A stretch of 6,074 nt of DNA from Flavobacterium sp. Its GTDB lineage: Bacteria > Bacteroidota > Bacteroidia > Flavobacteriales > Flavobacteriaceae. The notes below the pieces were generated by a model that saw nothing but the letters and a program-made list of their open reading frames with translations, made no database searches and was not told the origin of the DNA. Both the position numbers and the translations under genes were made by a program. Numbering within the stretch: the first letter of the stretch is position 1; every line of letters starts with the position of its first letter. Below are positions 1-6,074 of this stretch, piece by piece. The stretch covers positions 1 through 6,074 of the forward strand of contig JADMKR010000057.1 in assembly GCA_015478765.1 (NCBI GenBank), in the 5' to 3' direction.

Positions 1-227
1 GTTTGTTAGCCGAATTTATCCGTGCAAGTTTCACTACCGATTCTCAGGGAAACACAATATTAGTTGCCGGTTCATATGGAAATACCGACAGCTTTTACGA
101 TGCCCACGGTAGATACAACCTTTTCTATACCTGTAATTCCTGGGCCAATAACGCTCTGAAAGCAGCTCGGCAAAAGGCGGCCTTGTGGTCATTAACCGAT
201 AGCGGGATCTTTCGGCATTACCGCTAA
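1..227 (+). CDS. DUF2459 / TIGR02117-type protein, C-terminal part only
   Basis: This is the 3' end of a gene that starts before the window. The reading frame is open at the left edge, so the leucine codon TTG at 3 is probably internal and not a start. About 74 residues are visible, ending at a TAA at 225-227. They include a segment of the form D-FY-DA-GRYNLFYTCNSW, followed by NALKAA, ALWSLTDSG and a terminal FRHYR. This matches my recollection of the C-terminus of the TIGR02117/DUF2459 family, where a conserved TCN-W motif is followed by ALKAAG and ALW. Family members are usually a little over 200 residues, so roughly the last third is present. The biochemical role is not established; the old label 'urease-associated' reflects gene neighbourhood in some genomes, and no urease gene is visible here. 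The conserved Cys in the TCNSW motif might be functional, but that is a guess. The family call is from motif memory alone. Confidence 0.75.
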   Translation, partial: LLAEFIRASFTTDSQGNTILVAGSYGNTDSFYDAHGRYNLFYTCNSWANNALKAARQKAALWSLTDSGIFRHYR

Positions 228-278
228 ATTTTAAGAATTGGGTTTGAAATGTGGCAGGATAATTGACTTGGTCGAAAC

Positions 279-1262
279 ATGAATTACTTCTTTAAACCTC
301 CTGTTTTCTTCTTGTTTTTTCTCTTTGCGATTCTTCCGATAACTGCTGTTGCCCAGGATTTTGCATCAGTCGATAAAAAGGTCAACGGATATTCGAAGTC
401 GTTTGCTAGTCCGGAGAAATTAGCTGAAAAAATCAACGCCGATTTTAAGCGCGATGACGAAAAGGCGCGAGCTGCATTTACGTGGATAGCGCTCAACATA
501 CGCTACGATTTAGGAATGTTGAATTCAAATGAGCCGCCGGCCAGATTTTCGTTTCGTACCCAGGAAGAAAGATTGCAAAAGCAAAAACAATTCGACATAG
601 ATTTGGCCGAAAAGACCCTGCGTAGCAAAAAAGCGGTCTGTGACGGTTATTCGATGTTATTCAACCGATTAGCCGAATTATGCGGAATCGAAAGTGTCAT
701 GATTCCCGGAACTTCGAAATCGCATCCGTCGCATATCGGGAAGTTGCCCGCCATTCCGGATCACGCCTGGAATGCAGTGAAAATCGATGGCAAATGGCAA
801 TTGGTCGACGTTACCTGGGGAGCCGGCGGTGTAAATGGTGCAACCGGTAAATTTGAGTTCAAGTTCAATCCCGGTTACTTTTTCACGCATCCCACGCTAT
901 TCTTCTTTAATCATTTTCCAAGCGATAAACAGTGGCTGTTTCTAGATAAATCCGAACAGGATTTTGCAGCGCTTCCTTTGTATTATGGCGATTATATACA
1001 GTCGGCTTATACGATAGTTTCGCCCATCGGCTCGACTGTTCCCAATAATGAATCGGTTCGTTTCACCATTGACAGCCTTGGCGAATTGCCTGTGACTTAT
1101 GTGCTCAGTAATGAAAGGATGGTTCGTCAGGTGACACCTGAAAAGCGCGATGACCTGTCGATATTTGAAATAAAACTCGACAGTAGAGCGACTGGTTATC
1201 TAACCATTTACATCGATCATAAATCGGTTGTCACATATAAGATCGGCCGTAGTGTTTCGTAA
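279..1262 (+). CDS. Secreted transglutaminase-like protein with KY-peptidase-like features
   Basis: This is a complete 327-residue protein. Residues 1-25 look like a Sec signal peptide: Lys6, a Phe/Leu-rich hydrophobic core, and an A-V-A site with likely cleavage before Gln26. No lipobox cysteine is present, so a periplasmic or secreted location is inferred. The transglutaminase-like core (about 60-182) starts with a helix ending in FTWIALNIRYD. It then has the nucleophile segment KKAVCDGYS (Cys121), DHAWNAVKIDGKW (His162) and LVDVTWGAG (Asp177), so the full Cys-His-Asp triad is there. After the core, FFTHP and NHFPSDKQWLFLD (about 201-223) resemble the segment after the core in KY/Cyk3-type transglutaminase-like proteins. 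The remaining 100 residues are probably beta-rich and of unknown role. Bacterial members are more often proteases or peptide-binding proteins than true cross-linkers, and the substrate cannot be told. ATG 279 is chosen because an in-frame TGA lies at 264-266 and the signal peptide starts here. There is no clear Shine-Dalgarno sequence. The gene follows the DUF2459 gene by 51 bases, so co-transcription is possible. Confidence 0.85.
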   Translation: MNYFFKPPVFFLFFLFAILPITAVAQDFASVDKKVNGYSKSFASPEKLAEKINADFKRDDEKARAAFTWIALNIRYDLGMLNSNEPPARFSFRTQEERLQKQKQFDIDLAEKTLRSKKAVCDGYSMLFNRLAELCGIESVMIPGTSKSHPSHIGKLPAIPDHAWNAVKIDGKWQLVDVTWGAGGVNGATGKFEFKFNPGYFFTHPTLFFFNHFPSDKQWLFLDKSEQDFAALPLYYGDYIQSAYTIVSPIGSTVPNNESVRFTIDSLGELPVTYVLSNERMVRQVTPEKRDDLSIFEIKLDSRATGYLTIYIDHKSVVTYKIGRSVS

Positions 1263-1276
1263 TTGGGAAACCGTTT

Positions 1277-1303
1277 TTTGTCAATATCATCTTAATAACT
1301 TTG
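1277..1303 (+). promoter_or_regulatory. Candidate Bacteroidota-type promoter for parE-parC
   Basis: TAACTTTG at 1296-1303 is an exact match to the TAnnTTTG -7 element used by the primary sigma factor of Bacteroidota. A TTTG at 1277-1280, at the end of a T-run, could serve as the -33 element. The gap between the two is 15 bases, shorter than the roughly 17-23 usually reported, so the -33 half is the weaker part of the call. Transcription would begin near 1308-1312, leaving a leader of about 55-60 bases before the parE ATG. It is the only convincing promoter-like match I found between genes in this window. Confidence 0.5.
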
Positions 1304-1321
1304 CGCGGTGCGCCTTTTTCA

Positions 1322-1350
1322 TTGTGCCGATATATGTTACATTAGCACAA
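1322..1350. repeat. Inverted repeat TTGTGC-N17-GCACAA in the parE leader
   Basis: The arms at 1322-1327 and 1345-1350 are perfect 6-base reverse complements separated by 17 bases. The arm centres are 23 bases apart, about two DNA turns. The right arm ends 16 bases before the parE ATG. Inside the spacer, ATGTTACAT (1334-1342) is a second small palindrome. As RNA, the outer arms could extend past one mismatch by a G-U, an A-U and a U-A pair. It could be a protein-binding site, a leader hairpin or chance. No U-tract follows, so it is not an intrinsic terminator. Confidence 0.35.
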
Positions 1351-1366
1351 AATCGATCCTCCCTTA

Positions 1367-3220
1367 ATGTCAGAGCAAAATCAGTATACCGAAGACAATA
1401 TCCGGTCACTCGACTGGAAAGAGCATATCCGTATGCGGCCCGGTATGTACATCGGGAAACTTGGCGACGGTTCTTCGCCCGACGATGGTATTTACATCCT
1501 TTTAAAAGAGGTGATCGACAATTGTATCGACGAATTTGTCATGGGCGCCGGCAAAACCATCGAAGTCACCATTCGCGAGAAAACGGTAACCGTCCGTGAT
1601 TATGGACGCGGGATTCCACTGGGCAAAGTGATCGACGTTGTCTCGAAGATGAATACCGGCGGTAAATACGATTCGCTTGCATTCAAAAAATCGGTAGGTT
1701 TAAATGGTGTCGGAACTAAAGCGGTCAATGCGCTGTCCAATTATTTTCGTGTCGAATCAGTACGTGATGACAAACAGAAAGCAGCCGAATTTTCAGGCGG
1801 AAACCTGGTGCTAGAAGAAGATATTGTCGAAACCACCAAGCGCAAAGGTACCAAGGTGACTTTCACGCCCGATGAAGCTATATTCAAAAATTACAAATTC
1901 CGAAACGAGTACGTCATAAAAATGCTCAAGAATTATTGCTACCTGAATACCGGGCTGTCAATAATTTATAACGGTGAAAAATATTACTCGGATAATGGCC
2001 TTAAAGATCTTCTCGATGAGAACATTGCCGAAGACGATATGGTTTATCCAATCATACACTTGCGAGGCGACGACATCGAAATCGCGATTACCCACAGTAA
2101 GTCACAGTATTCGGAAGAATATCACTCGTTTGTCAACGGCCAAAACACCACGCAGGGCGGAACGCACCTGATCGCTTTCCGTGAAGCAATCGTGAAAACC
2201 ATTCGCGAATTTTACAATAAAGGATTTGAACCTTCAGATGTAAGAAAATCGGTTGTCAGTGCCGTGAGCGTCAAAGTGATGGAACCGGTTTTTGAATCGC
2301 AGACCAAAACAAAGTTAGGCTCGACCGATATGGGTCCTGATTTACCCACTGTCCGAACATTCGTCAACGATTTCGTAAAAACTAATCTGGATAATTTCCT
2401 GCATAAAAATCCGGAGACGGCAGATGCGCTATTACGGAAAATTCTTCAGGCTGAGCGTGAGCGCAAGGAGCTTTCGGGTATTCGCAAACTGGCGAAAGAC
2501 CGAGCAAAAAAGGCGAGTCTGCACAACAAAAAATTACGCGATTGCCGCATCCATTTAACCGATTCAAAAAATCCGAAAAGCCTCGAAAGTACGCTGTTTA
2601 TAACCGAGGGAGATTCGGCATCGGGATCAATCACCAAATCCCGCAATGTGAACACGCAGGCGGTTTTCAGTTTGCGGGGCAAGCCGCTGAATTCCTACGG
2701 CATGACCAAGAAGATCGTGTACGAGAATGAAGAATTCAACCTTTTGCAGGCCGCACTGAATATCGAGGAAGGCATGGAAGACCTTCGGTACAACAATATC
2801 GTGATCGCCACCGATGCCGATGTCGACGGAATGCACATACGATTATTGCTGATTACGTTTTTCCTGCAGTTCTTCCCTGAATTGATCAAGGAAAATCATT
2901 TGTATATTTTGCAGACGCCCCTATTTCGGGTGCGGAATAAAAAGGAAACAATCTATTGCTATTCCGATGAGGAGCGTCGGGCAGCCATAGAAAAACTGAA
3001 GCCAAAACCGGAAATCACGCGATTTAAAGGTTTGGGTGAAATTTCGCCCGACGAATTCGTGCATTTCATTGGTGAGGATATCCGATTGGATCCTGTGATG
3101 CTGGATTCGGCAACATCGATCGAAACGCTGCTTGAATTTTATATGGGCAAGAATACGCCCGACCGTCAGGAATTCATTATCCGAAACCTTAAAGTGGAAC
3201 TCGACGTGGTGGAGGCCTGA
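1367..3220 (+). CDS. parE: DNA topoisomerase IV subunit B (ParE)
   Basis: This is the ATPase subunit of the type IIA topoisomerase that unlinks replicated chromosomes. It works in the cytoplasm as ParC2ParE2. At 617 residues it fits Bacteroidota ParE and looks complete. The GHKL ATPase domain (about 10-200) has EVIDNCIDE with catalytic Glu48 and Mg-binding Asn52, then DYGRGIP (78-84), TGGKYD (97-102) and the glycine-rich lid GLNGVGTKA (111-119). The transducer domain (about 215-380) has SFVNGQNTTQGGTH and the QTKTKLG loop, where Gln312 and Lys314 should contact the ATP gamma-phosphate. The TOPRIM domain has TEGDSASG (Glu414), SLRGKPLN and the metal-binding DADVDG (Asp483, Asp485, Asp487). RFKGLGE (552-558) and a C-terminal EFIIRNL follow. 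ParE rather than GyrB is inferred from length and from parC following 23 bases downstream. An in-frame TAG at 1343-1345 makes ATG 1367 the natural start. The bases before it are pyrimidine-rich (CCTCCC at 1358-1363), with no Shine-Dalgarno sequence. Confidence 0.95.
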   Translation: MSEQNQYTEDNIRSLDWKEHIRMRPGMYIGKLGDGSSPDDGIYILLKEVIDNCIDEFVMGAGKTIEVTIREKTVTVRDYGRGIPLGKVIDVVSKMNTGGKYDSLAFKKSVGLNGVGTKAVNALSNYFRVESVRDDKQKAAEFSGGNLVLEEDIVETTKRKGTKVTFTPDEAIFKNYKFRNEYVIKMLKNYCYLNTGLSIIYNGEKYYSDNGLKDLLDENIAEDDMVYPIIHLRGDDIEIAITHSKSQYSEEYHSFVNGQNTTQGGTHLIAFREAIVKTIREFYNKGFEPSDVRKSVVSAVSVKVMEPVFESQTKTKLGSTDMGPDLPTVRTFVNDFVKTNLDNFLHKNPETADALLRKILQAERERKELSGIRKLAKDRAKKASLHNKKLRDCRIHLTDSKNPKSLESTLFITEGDSASGSITKSRNVNTQAVFSLRGKPLNSYGMTKKIVYENEEFNLLQAALNIEEGMEDLRYNNIVIATDADVDGMHIRLLLITFFLQFFPELIKENHLYILQTPLFRVRNKKETIYCYSDEERRAAIEKLKPKPEITRFKGLGEISPDEFVHFIGEDIRLDPVMLDSATSIETLLEFYMGKNTPDRQEFIIRNLKVELDVVEA

Positions 3221-3243
3221 TCTTGTAAACGCCATAAAATATA

Positions 3244-5895
3244 ATGAACGACCAAGAAAATATCATCCCCGAAAATGCAGCGCCGTCCGGCAGTACGCAT
3301 TTTTATGATAATACCGATGAGCCTGGCCAGGATACGATCACCAAAGTTACAGGCATGTACAAGGATTGGTTCCTTGACTATGCGTCGTACGTAATTCTGG
3401 AACGCGCCGTTCCTGCTATTGAAGATGGATTCAAACCGGTACAACGCCGAATCATGCATTCGATGCGCGAACTCGACGATGGCCGATACAACAAGGTCGC
3501 CAATGTCGTTGGTCATACAATGCAATATCACCCGCACGGCGATGCGAGCATAGGCGATGCGATGGTCCAATTGGGACAAAAAGACCTGCTGATAGACACC
3601 CAGGGAAACTGGGGAAATATTCTTACAGGTGACAGCGCCGCGGCCTCGCGTTATATTGAGGCGCGACTTTCAAAATTCGCACTCGAAGTTTTATATAGTC
3701 CGAAAATCACTGAATGGCAGGCGTCTTACGACGGTCGGCGGAATGAGCCGGTAAACCTTCCGGTCAAATTTCCGCTGTTGATAACGCAAGGTGCTGAAGG
3801 CATTGCTGTCGGATTATCGACCAAAGTTCTGCCGCATAATTTCAACGAACTGATCGATGCTTCGGTTAAAATACTAAAGGGAAAGCCTTTCCAGATATTT
3901 CCCGATTTTCCAACTGCAGGCATTGCCGACGTATCCAATTATAATGATGGTATGCGCGGCGGGCGGGTTCGTGTTCGGGCACGGATTTCACAAATCGACA
4001 AAAATACGCTGGCAATTACCCAAATTCCTTTCTCAACCAATACCACGACATTGATCGACAGTATTTTGAAGGCCAACGAAAAGGGCAAAATCAAAATCAA
4101 AAAGATCGAAGACAATACAGCTGCCGAAGTTGAAATATTGATTCATTTGTTTCCCGGAGTTTCTCCCGATAAAACCATCGATGCATTGTTTGCATTCACT
4201 GCTTGCGAAACTTCGGTGGCACCGCTTGGCTGTGTGATCGAAAATCATAAACCGCTGTTCATTGGCGTGAGCGAAATGCTTAAGATTTCGACCTATCGAA
4301 CCGTTGATTTATTGAAAAGTGAACTCGAGATTCAACTTGACGAACTCGAAGAACAATGGCATTTTCTTTCGCTGGAGCGAATTTTTATCGAAAACAGAAT
4401 CTACCGTGAAATCGAGGAGGAGGAAACCTGGGAAGGTGTGATCCGTGCAATCGACAACGGACTAAAGCCGCATATTCAACATTTGAAACGTGCTGTTACC
4501 GATGACGATATCGCCCGCCTTACGGAAATTCGGATCAAACGGATTTCGAAATTTGATATCGACAAGGCTCAGGAAAAAATCGAAGCCCTCGAAGGTGATA
4601 TTGAACAGGTAAAATACGATCTGGAACACCTGACCGATTTTGCGATCGCGTTCTTTACGCGATTGAAGGAAAAGTATGGGAAGGGCCGCGAACGACTTAC
4701 TGAACTCCGAAGTTTCGATACCATCGAAGCTACCAAGGTTGCGCTGCGCAACACAAAATTATACATCAATAGGGAAGAGGGCTTTATTGGAACCGGGCTC
4801 AAAAAAGATGAGTATCTGACCGATTGTTCCGATATAGACGATATAATCGTTTTCCTTCGCAACGGAAATATGATCGTAACCAAAGTTGATGAAAAGAAAT
4901 TCATCGGAAAGGATATTATCCACGCGGCGGTATTCGACAAGAATGACAAACGCACGATCTATAATATGGTGTACCGCGATGGAAAATCAGGGCCATCGTT
5001 TATAAAACGCTTTAATGTTTCCGGAATTACCCGCGATAAGGCGTACGATTTAACGCAGGAAAAACCAGGGTCGCAGATTTTATATTTCTCGGCAAACCCG
5101 AATGGCGAAGCCGAAGTCATAACTATTTTGCTCCGTCAGGTGGGAAGCGTTAAAAAACTGAAATTCGATGTCGATTTTGCCTCGCTTGCCATTAAAGGCA
5201 GAAACTCGCGTGGAAATACGGTATCAAAATATCCGATCAAAAAAATCGAACTCAAAGAAAAAGGGATTTCAACTTTGCGACCAAGAAAAATCTGGTTCGA
5301 TGACACAGTCAACCGATTGAATGTCGATGCCAGAGGCGAACTGTTGGGCGAATTCCGTCCCAATGACCGGTTGCTGATCATCAATCAGGCGGGCAAAGTG
5401 AGAACCATTATTCCGGAAATTACTACACGTTTTGGCGATGATATGGTGATCCTTGAAAAATGGGTCCCGAAAAAACCGATTTCGGCAATCTACTTCGATG
5501 GCGAAAAATCGCGATATTACCTAAAGCGATTCTTAGTCGAGGCTGAGAATAAGGAAGAGTTGTTTATTACCGATCATCCCAACTCACAATTGGAAATCGT
5601 TTCGACCGATTATCGCCCCGTAGCCGAACTCGTCTTCGCAAAAGTAAAAGGGGTTCAGAAGGAAAATCAAGTGATCGACATGGAAGCGTTCATATCAGTC
5701 AAAGGATTTAAGGCGTTGGGAAACCAACTCACATCGGAAAAACTTAAACAGGTGAATTTGCTGGATCCATTACCATATGAAATTCCGGAGGAAGTAATTC
5801 CTGAGGAAATGGAAGTTGCCGGAAGTACAGAAATTGACCCCGACGAACCTTTGCAAATCGACGATGAAGGGCAAATTACATTGAGCCTCGATTAG
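3244..5895 (+). CDS. parC: DNA topoisomerase IV subunit A (ParC)
   Basis: This is the DNA-cleaving subunit that pairs with ParE in topoisomerase IV. It is 883 residues, longer than the E. coli protein of about 750 but in the range I expect for Bacteroidota. A poorly conserved acidic N-terminal stretch of about 33 residues precedes the conserved start TGMYKDWFLDYASYVI. The winged-helix domain carries DGFKPVQRR (61-69), the quinolone-region segment HPHGDASIGD (96-105) and SAAASRYIEARL with catalytic Tyr137. EGIAVG contains Ile187, equivalent to the residue that intercalates and bends gate DNA. Tower and coiled-coil helices follow, including Glu-rich helices around 355-400 and 440-465. From about residue 505 the beta-pinwheel domain begins. 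It lacks the GyrA-box QRRGGKG of gyrase and has only a loose GRNSRG (652-657), which supports ParC over GyrA. The last 38 residues hold 14 acidic and no basic residues. It is most likely co-transcribed with parE, and no Shine-Dalgarno sequence is evident before the ATG. Confidence 0.95.
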   Translation: MNDQENIIPENAAPSGSTHFYDNTDEPGQDTITKVTGMYKDWFLDYASYVILERAVPAIEDGFKPVQRRIMHSMRELDDGRYNKVANVVGHTMQYHPHGDASIGDAMVQLGQKDLLIDTQGNWGNILTGDSAAASRYIEARLSKFALEVLYSPKITEWQASYDGRRNEPVNLPVKFPLLITQGAEGIAVGLSTKVLPHNFNELIDASVKILKGKPFQIFPDFPTAGIADVSNYNDGMRGGRVRVRARISQIDKNTLAITQIPFSTNTTTLIDSILKANEKGKIKIKKIEDNTAAEVEILIHLFPGVSPDKTIDALFAFTACETSVAPLGCVIENHKPLFIGVSEMLKISTYRTVDLLKSELEIQLDELEEQWHFLSLERIFIENRIYREIEEEETWEGVIRAIDNGLKPHIQHLKRAVTDDDIARLTEIRIKRISKFDIDKAQEKIEALEGDIEQVKYDLEHLTDFAIAFFTRLKEKYGKGRERLTELRSFDTIEATKVALRNTKLYINREEGFIGTGLKKDEYLTDCSDIDDIIVFLRNGNMIVTKVDEKKFIGKDIIHAAVFDKNDKRTIYNMVYRDGKSGPSFIKRFNVSGITRDKAYDLTQEKPGSQILYFSANPNGEAEVITILLRQVGSVKKLKFDVDFASLAIKGRNSRGNTVSKYPIKKIELKEKGISTLRPRKIWFDDTVNRLNVDARGELLGEFRPNDRLLIINQAGKVRTIIPEITTRFGDDMVILEKWVPKKPISAIYFDGEKSRYYLKRFLVEAENKEELFITDHPNSQLEIVSTDYRPVAELVFAKVKGVQKENQVIDMEAFISVKGFKALGNQLTSEKLKQVNLLDPLPYEIPEEVIPEEMEVAGSTEIDPDEPLQIDDEGQITLSLD

Positions 5896-6074
5896 ATGAA
5901 AATTCTGAGATTTAGTTTTATCGCAAGTATGGTTGTGTTGGTTTATTTCAGCATCATGACCGGAATTTCACACAATAATGTCGATTTTACCGGACTGAGG
6001 TTTGTTGTAGAACTATTCACGATTCCAATGTTATTGATAATGCCCGTGTGTTTGTTTTTAAGCATCCGGTATTT
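5896..6074 (+). CDS. Small predicted membrane protein, N-terminal part
   Basis: An ATG immediately follows the TAG of parC with no base between them and opens a frame that stays open to the right edge. It has 59 complete codons and begins MKILRFSFIASMV. I do not recognise a family. Two hydrophobic stretches are visible, at about residues 5-23 and 36-57. They are separated by a short polar loop around SHNNVD, so an inner-membrane protein with at least two helices is likely. The first stretch could alternatively be a signal peptide. The abutting stop and start suggest translation by terminating parC ribosomes and membership of the parE-parC operon. This does not show a role in topoisomerase function, because unrelated genes often trail housekeeping operons. 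The frame is supported by its position, start codon and hydrophobic pattern, not by homology. Confidence 0.65.
   Translation, partial: MKILRFSFIASMVVLVYFSIMTGISHNNVDFTGLRFVVELFTIPMLLIMPVCLFLSIRY

Noticed and set aside
228..278. Promoter before the transglutaminase gene, from TTTG at 243-246 and TAATTG at 260-265
   Set aside because: The -7 part does not match TAnnTTTG and the spacer is only 13 bases, so I see no supported promoter in this short gap.
1303..1319. GCGC-GGT-GCGC hairpin followed by CTTTTT, as an intrinsic terminator for the transglutaminase gene
   Set aside because: The stem is only four base pairs with a three-base loop, too weak for a confident terminator, and it overlaps the end of the -7 element.
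1228..1599. 123-residue + strand open frame across the end of the transglutaminase gene and the start of parE
   Set aside because: Most of it overlaps well-supported coding sequence in another frame. The translation is Arg/Tyr-rich with no recognisable domain, which is typical of a shadow frame.
3166..3579. 137-residue open frame on the - strand over the parE-parC junction
   Set aside because: It is antisense to two strongly conserved genes and shows no recognisable motif, so it is best explained as a shadow of their codon use.
4569..4955. 128-residue Ser-rich open frame on the - strand inside parC
   Set aside because: It lies wholly antisense to parC, and its Ser/Phe/Ile-rich composition follows from the complement of Glu/Lys/Asp codons.
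1367..5895. Gyrase GyrB-GyrA as an alternative identity for the pair
   Set aside because: The B subunit is the shorter ParE length, the A subunit lacks the QRRGGKG GyrA-box, and a parE-parC adjacent pair is the usual arrangement for topoisomerase IV in this group.

Overview
The window looks like a piece of a Bacteroidota chromosome, most likely from the Flavobacteriales. The basis is the character of the ParE and ParC proteins, a TAnnTTTG-type -7 promoter element, starts without a Shine-Dalgarno sequence, and moderate-to-low GC. All five genes lie on the + strand and are tightly packed, so no stretch over 300 bases lacks a gene.

From left to right, the window opens with the C-terminal end of a DUF2459/TIGR02117-type protein (to 227). 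After a 51-base gap comes a complete gene for a secreted transglutaminase-fold protein with an intact Cys-His-Asp triad and a KY-peptidase-like segment after the core (279-1262). A 104-base intergenic region (1263-1366) carries the best promoter candidate in the window and a 6-bp inverted repeat in the presumed parE leader. Then come parE (1367-3220) and parC (3244-5895), the two subunits of DNA topoisomerase IV, 23 bases apart. The ATG of a small membrane-protein gene directly abuts the parC stop codon and runs off the right edge (5896-6074).

ParE supplies the ATPase and the TOPRIM metal site. ParC supplies the DNA-cleaving tyrosine and the C-terminal DNA-wrapping domain. Together they form the A2B2 enzyme that decatenates daughter chromosomes. 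The gene order, the short spacing and the single good upstream promoter suggest a parE-parC operon that probably also carries the membrane-protein gene. The two genes on the left have no evident link to topoisomerase function.

I see no mobile element, CRISPR array, RNA gene, toxin-antitoxin pair or obviously new system. It is mostly an ordinary housekeeping region. The points most worth a second look are the alanine in ParC at the usual quinolone-contact serine, the inverted repeat before parE, the stop-start abutment after parC, and the secreted KY-like transglutaminase.
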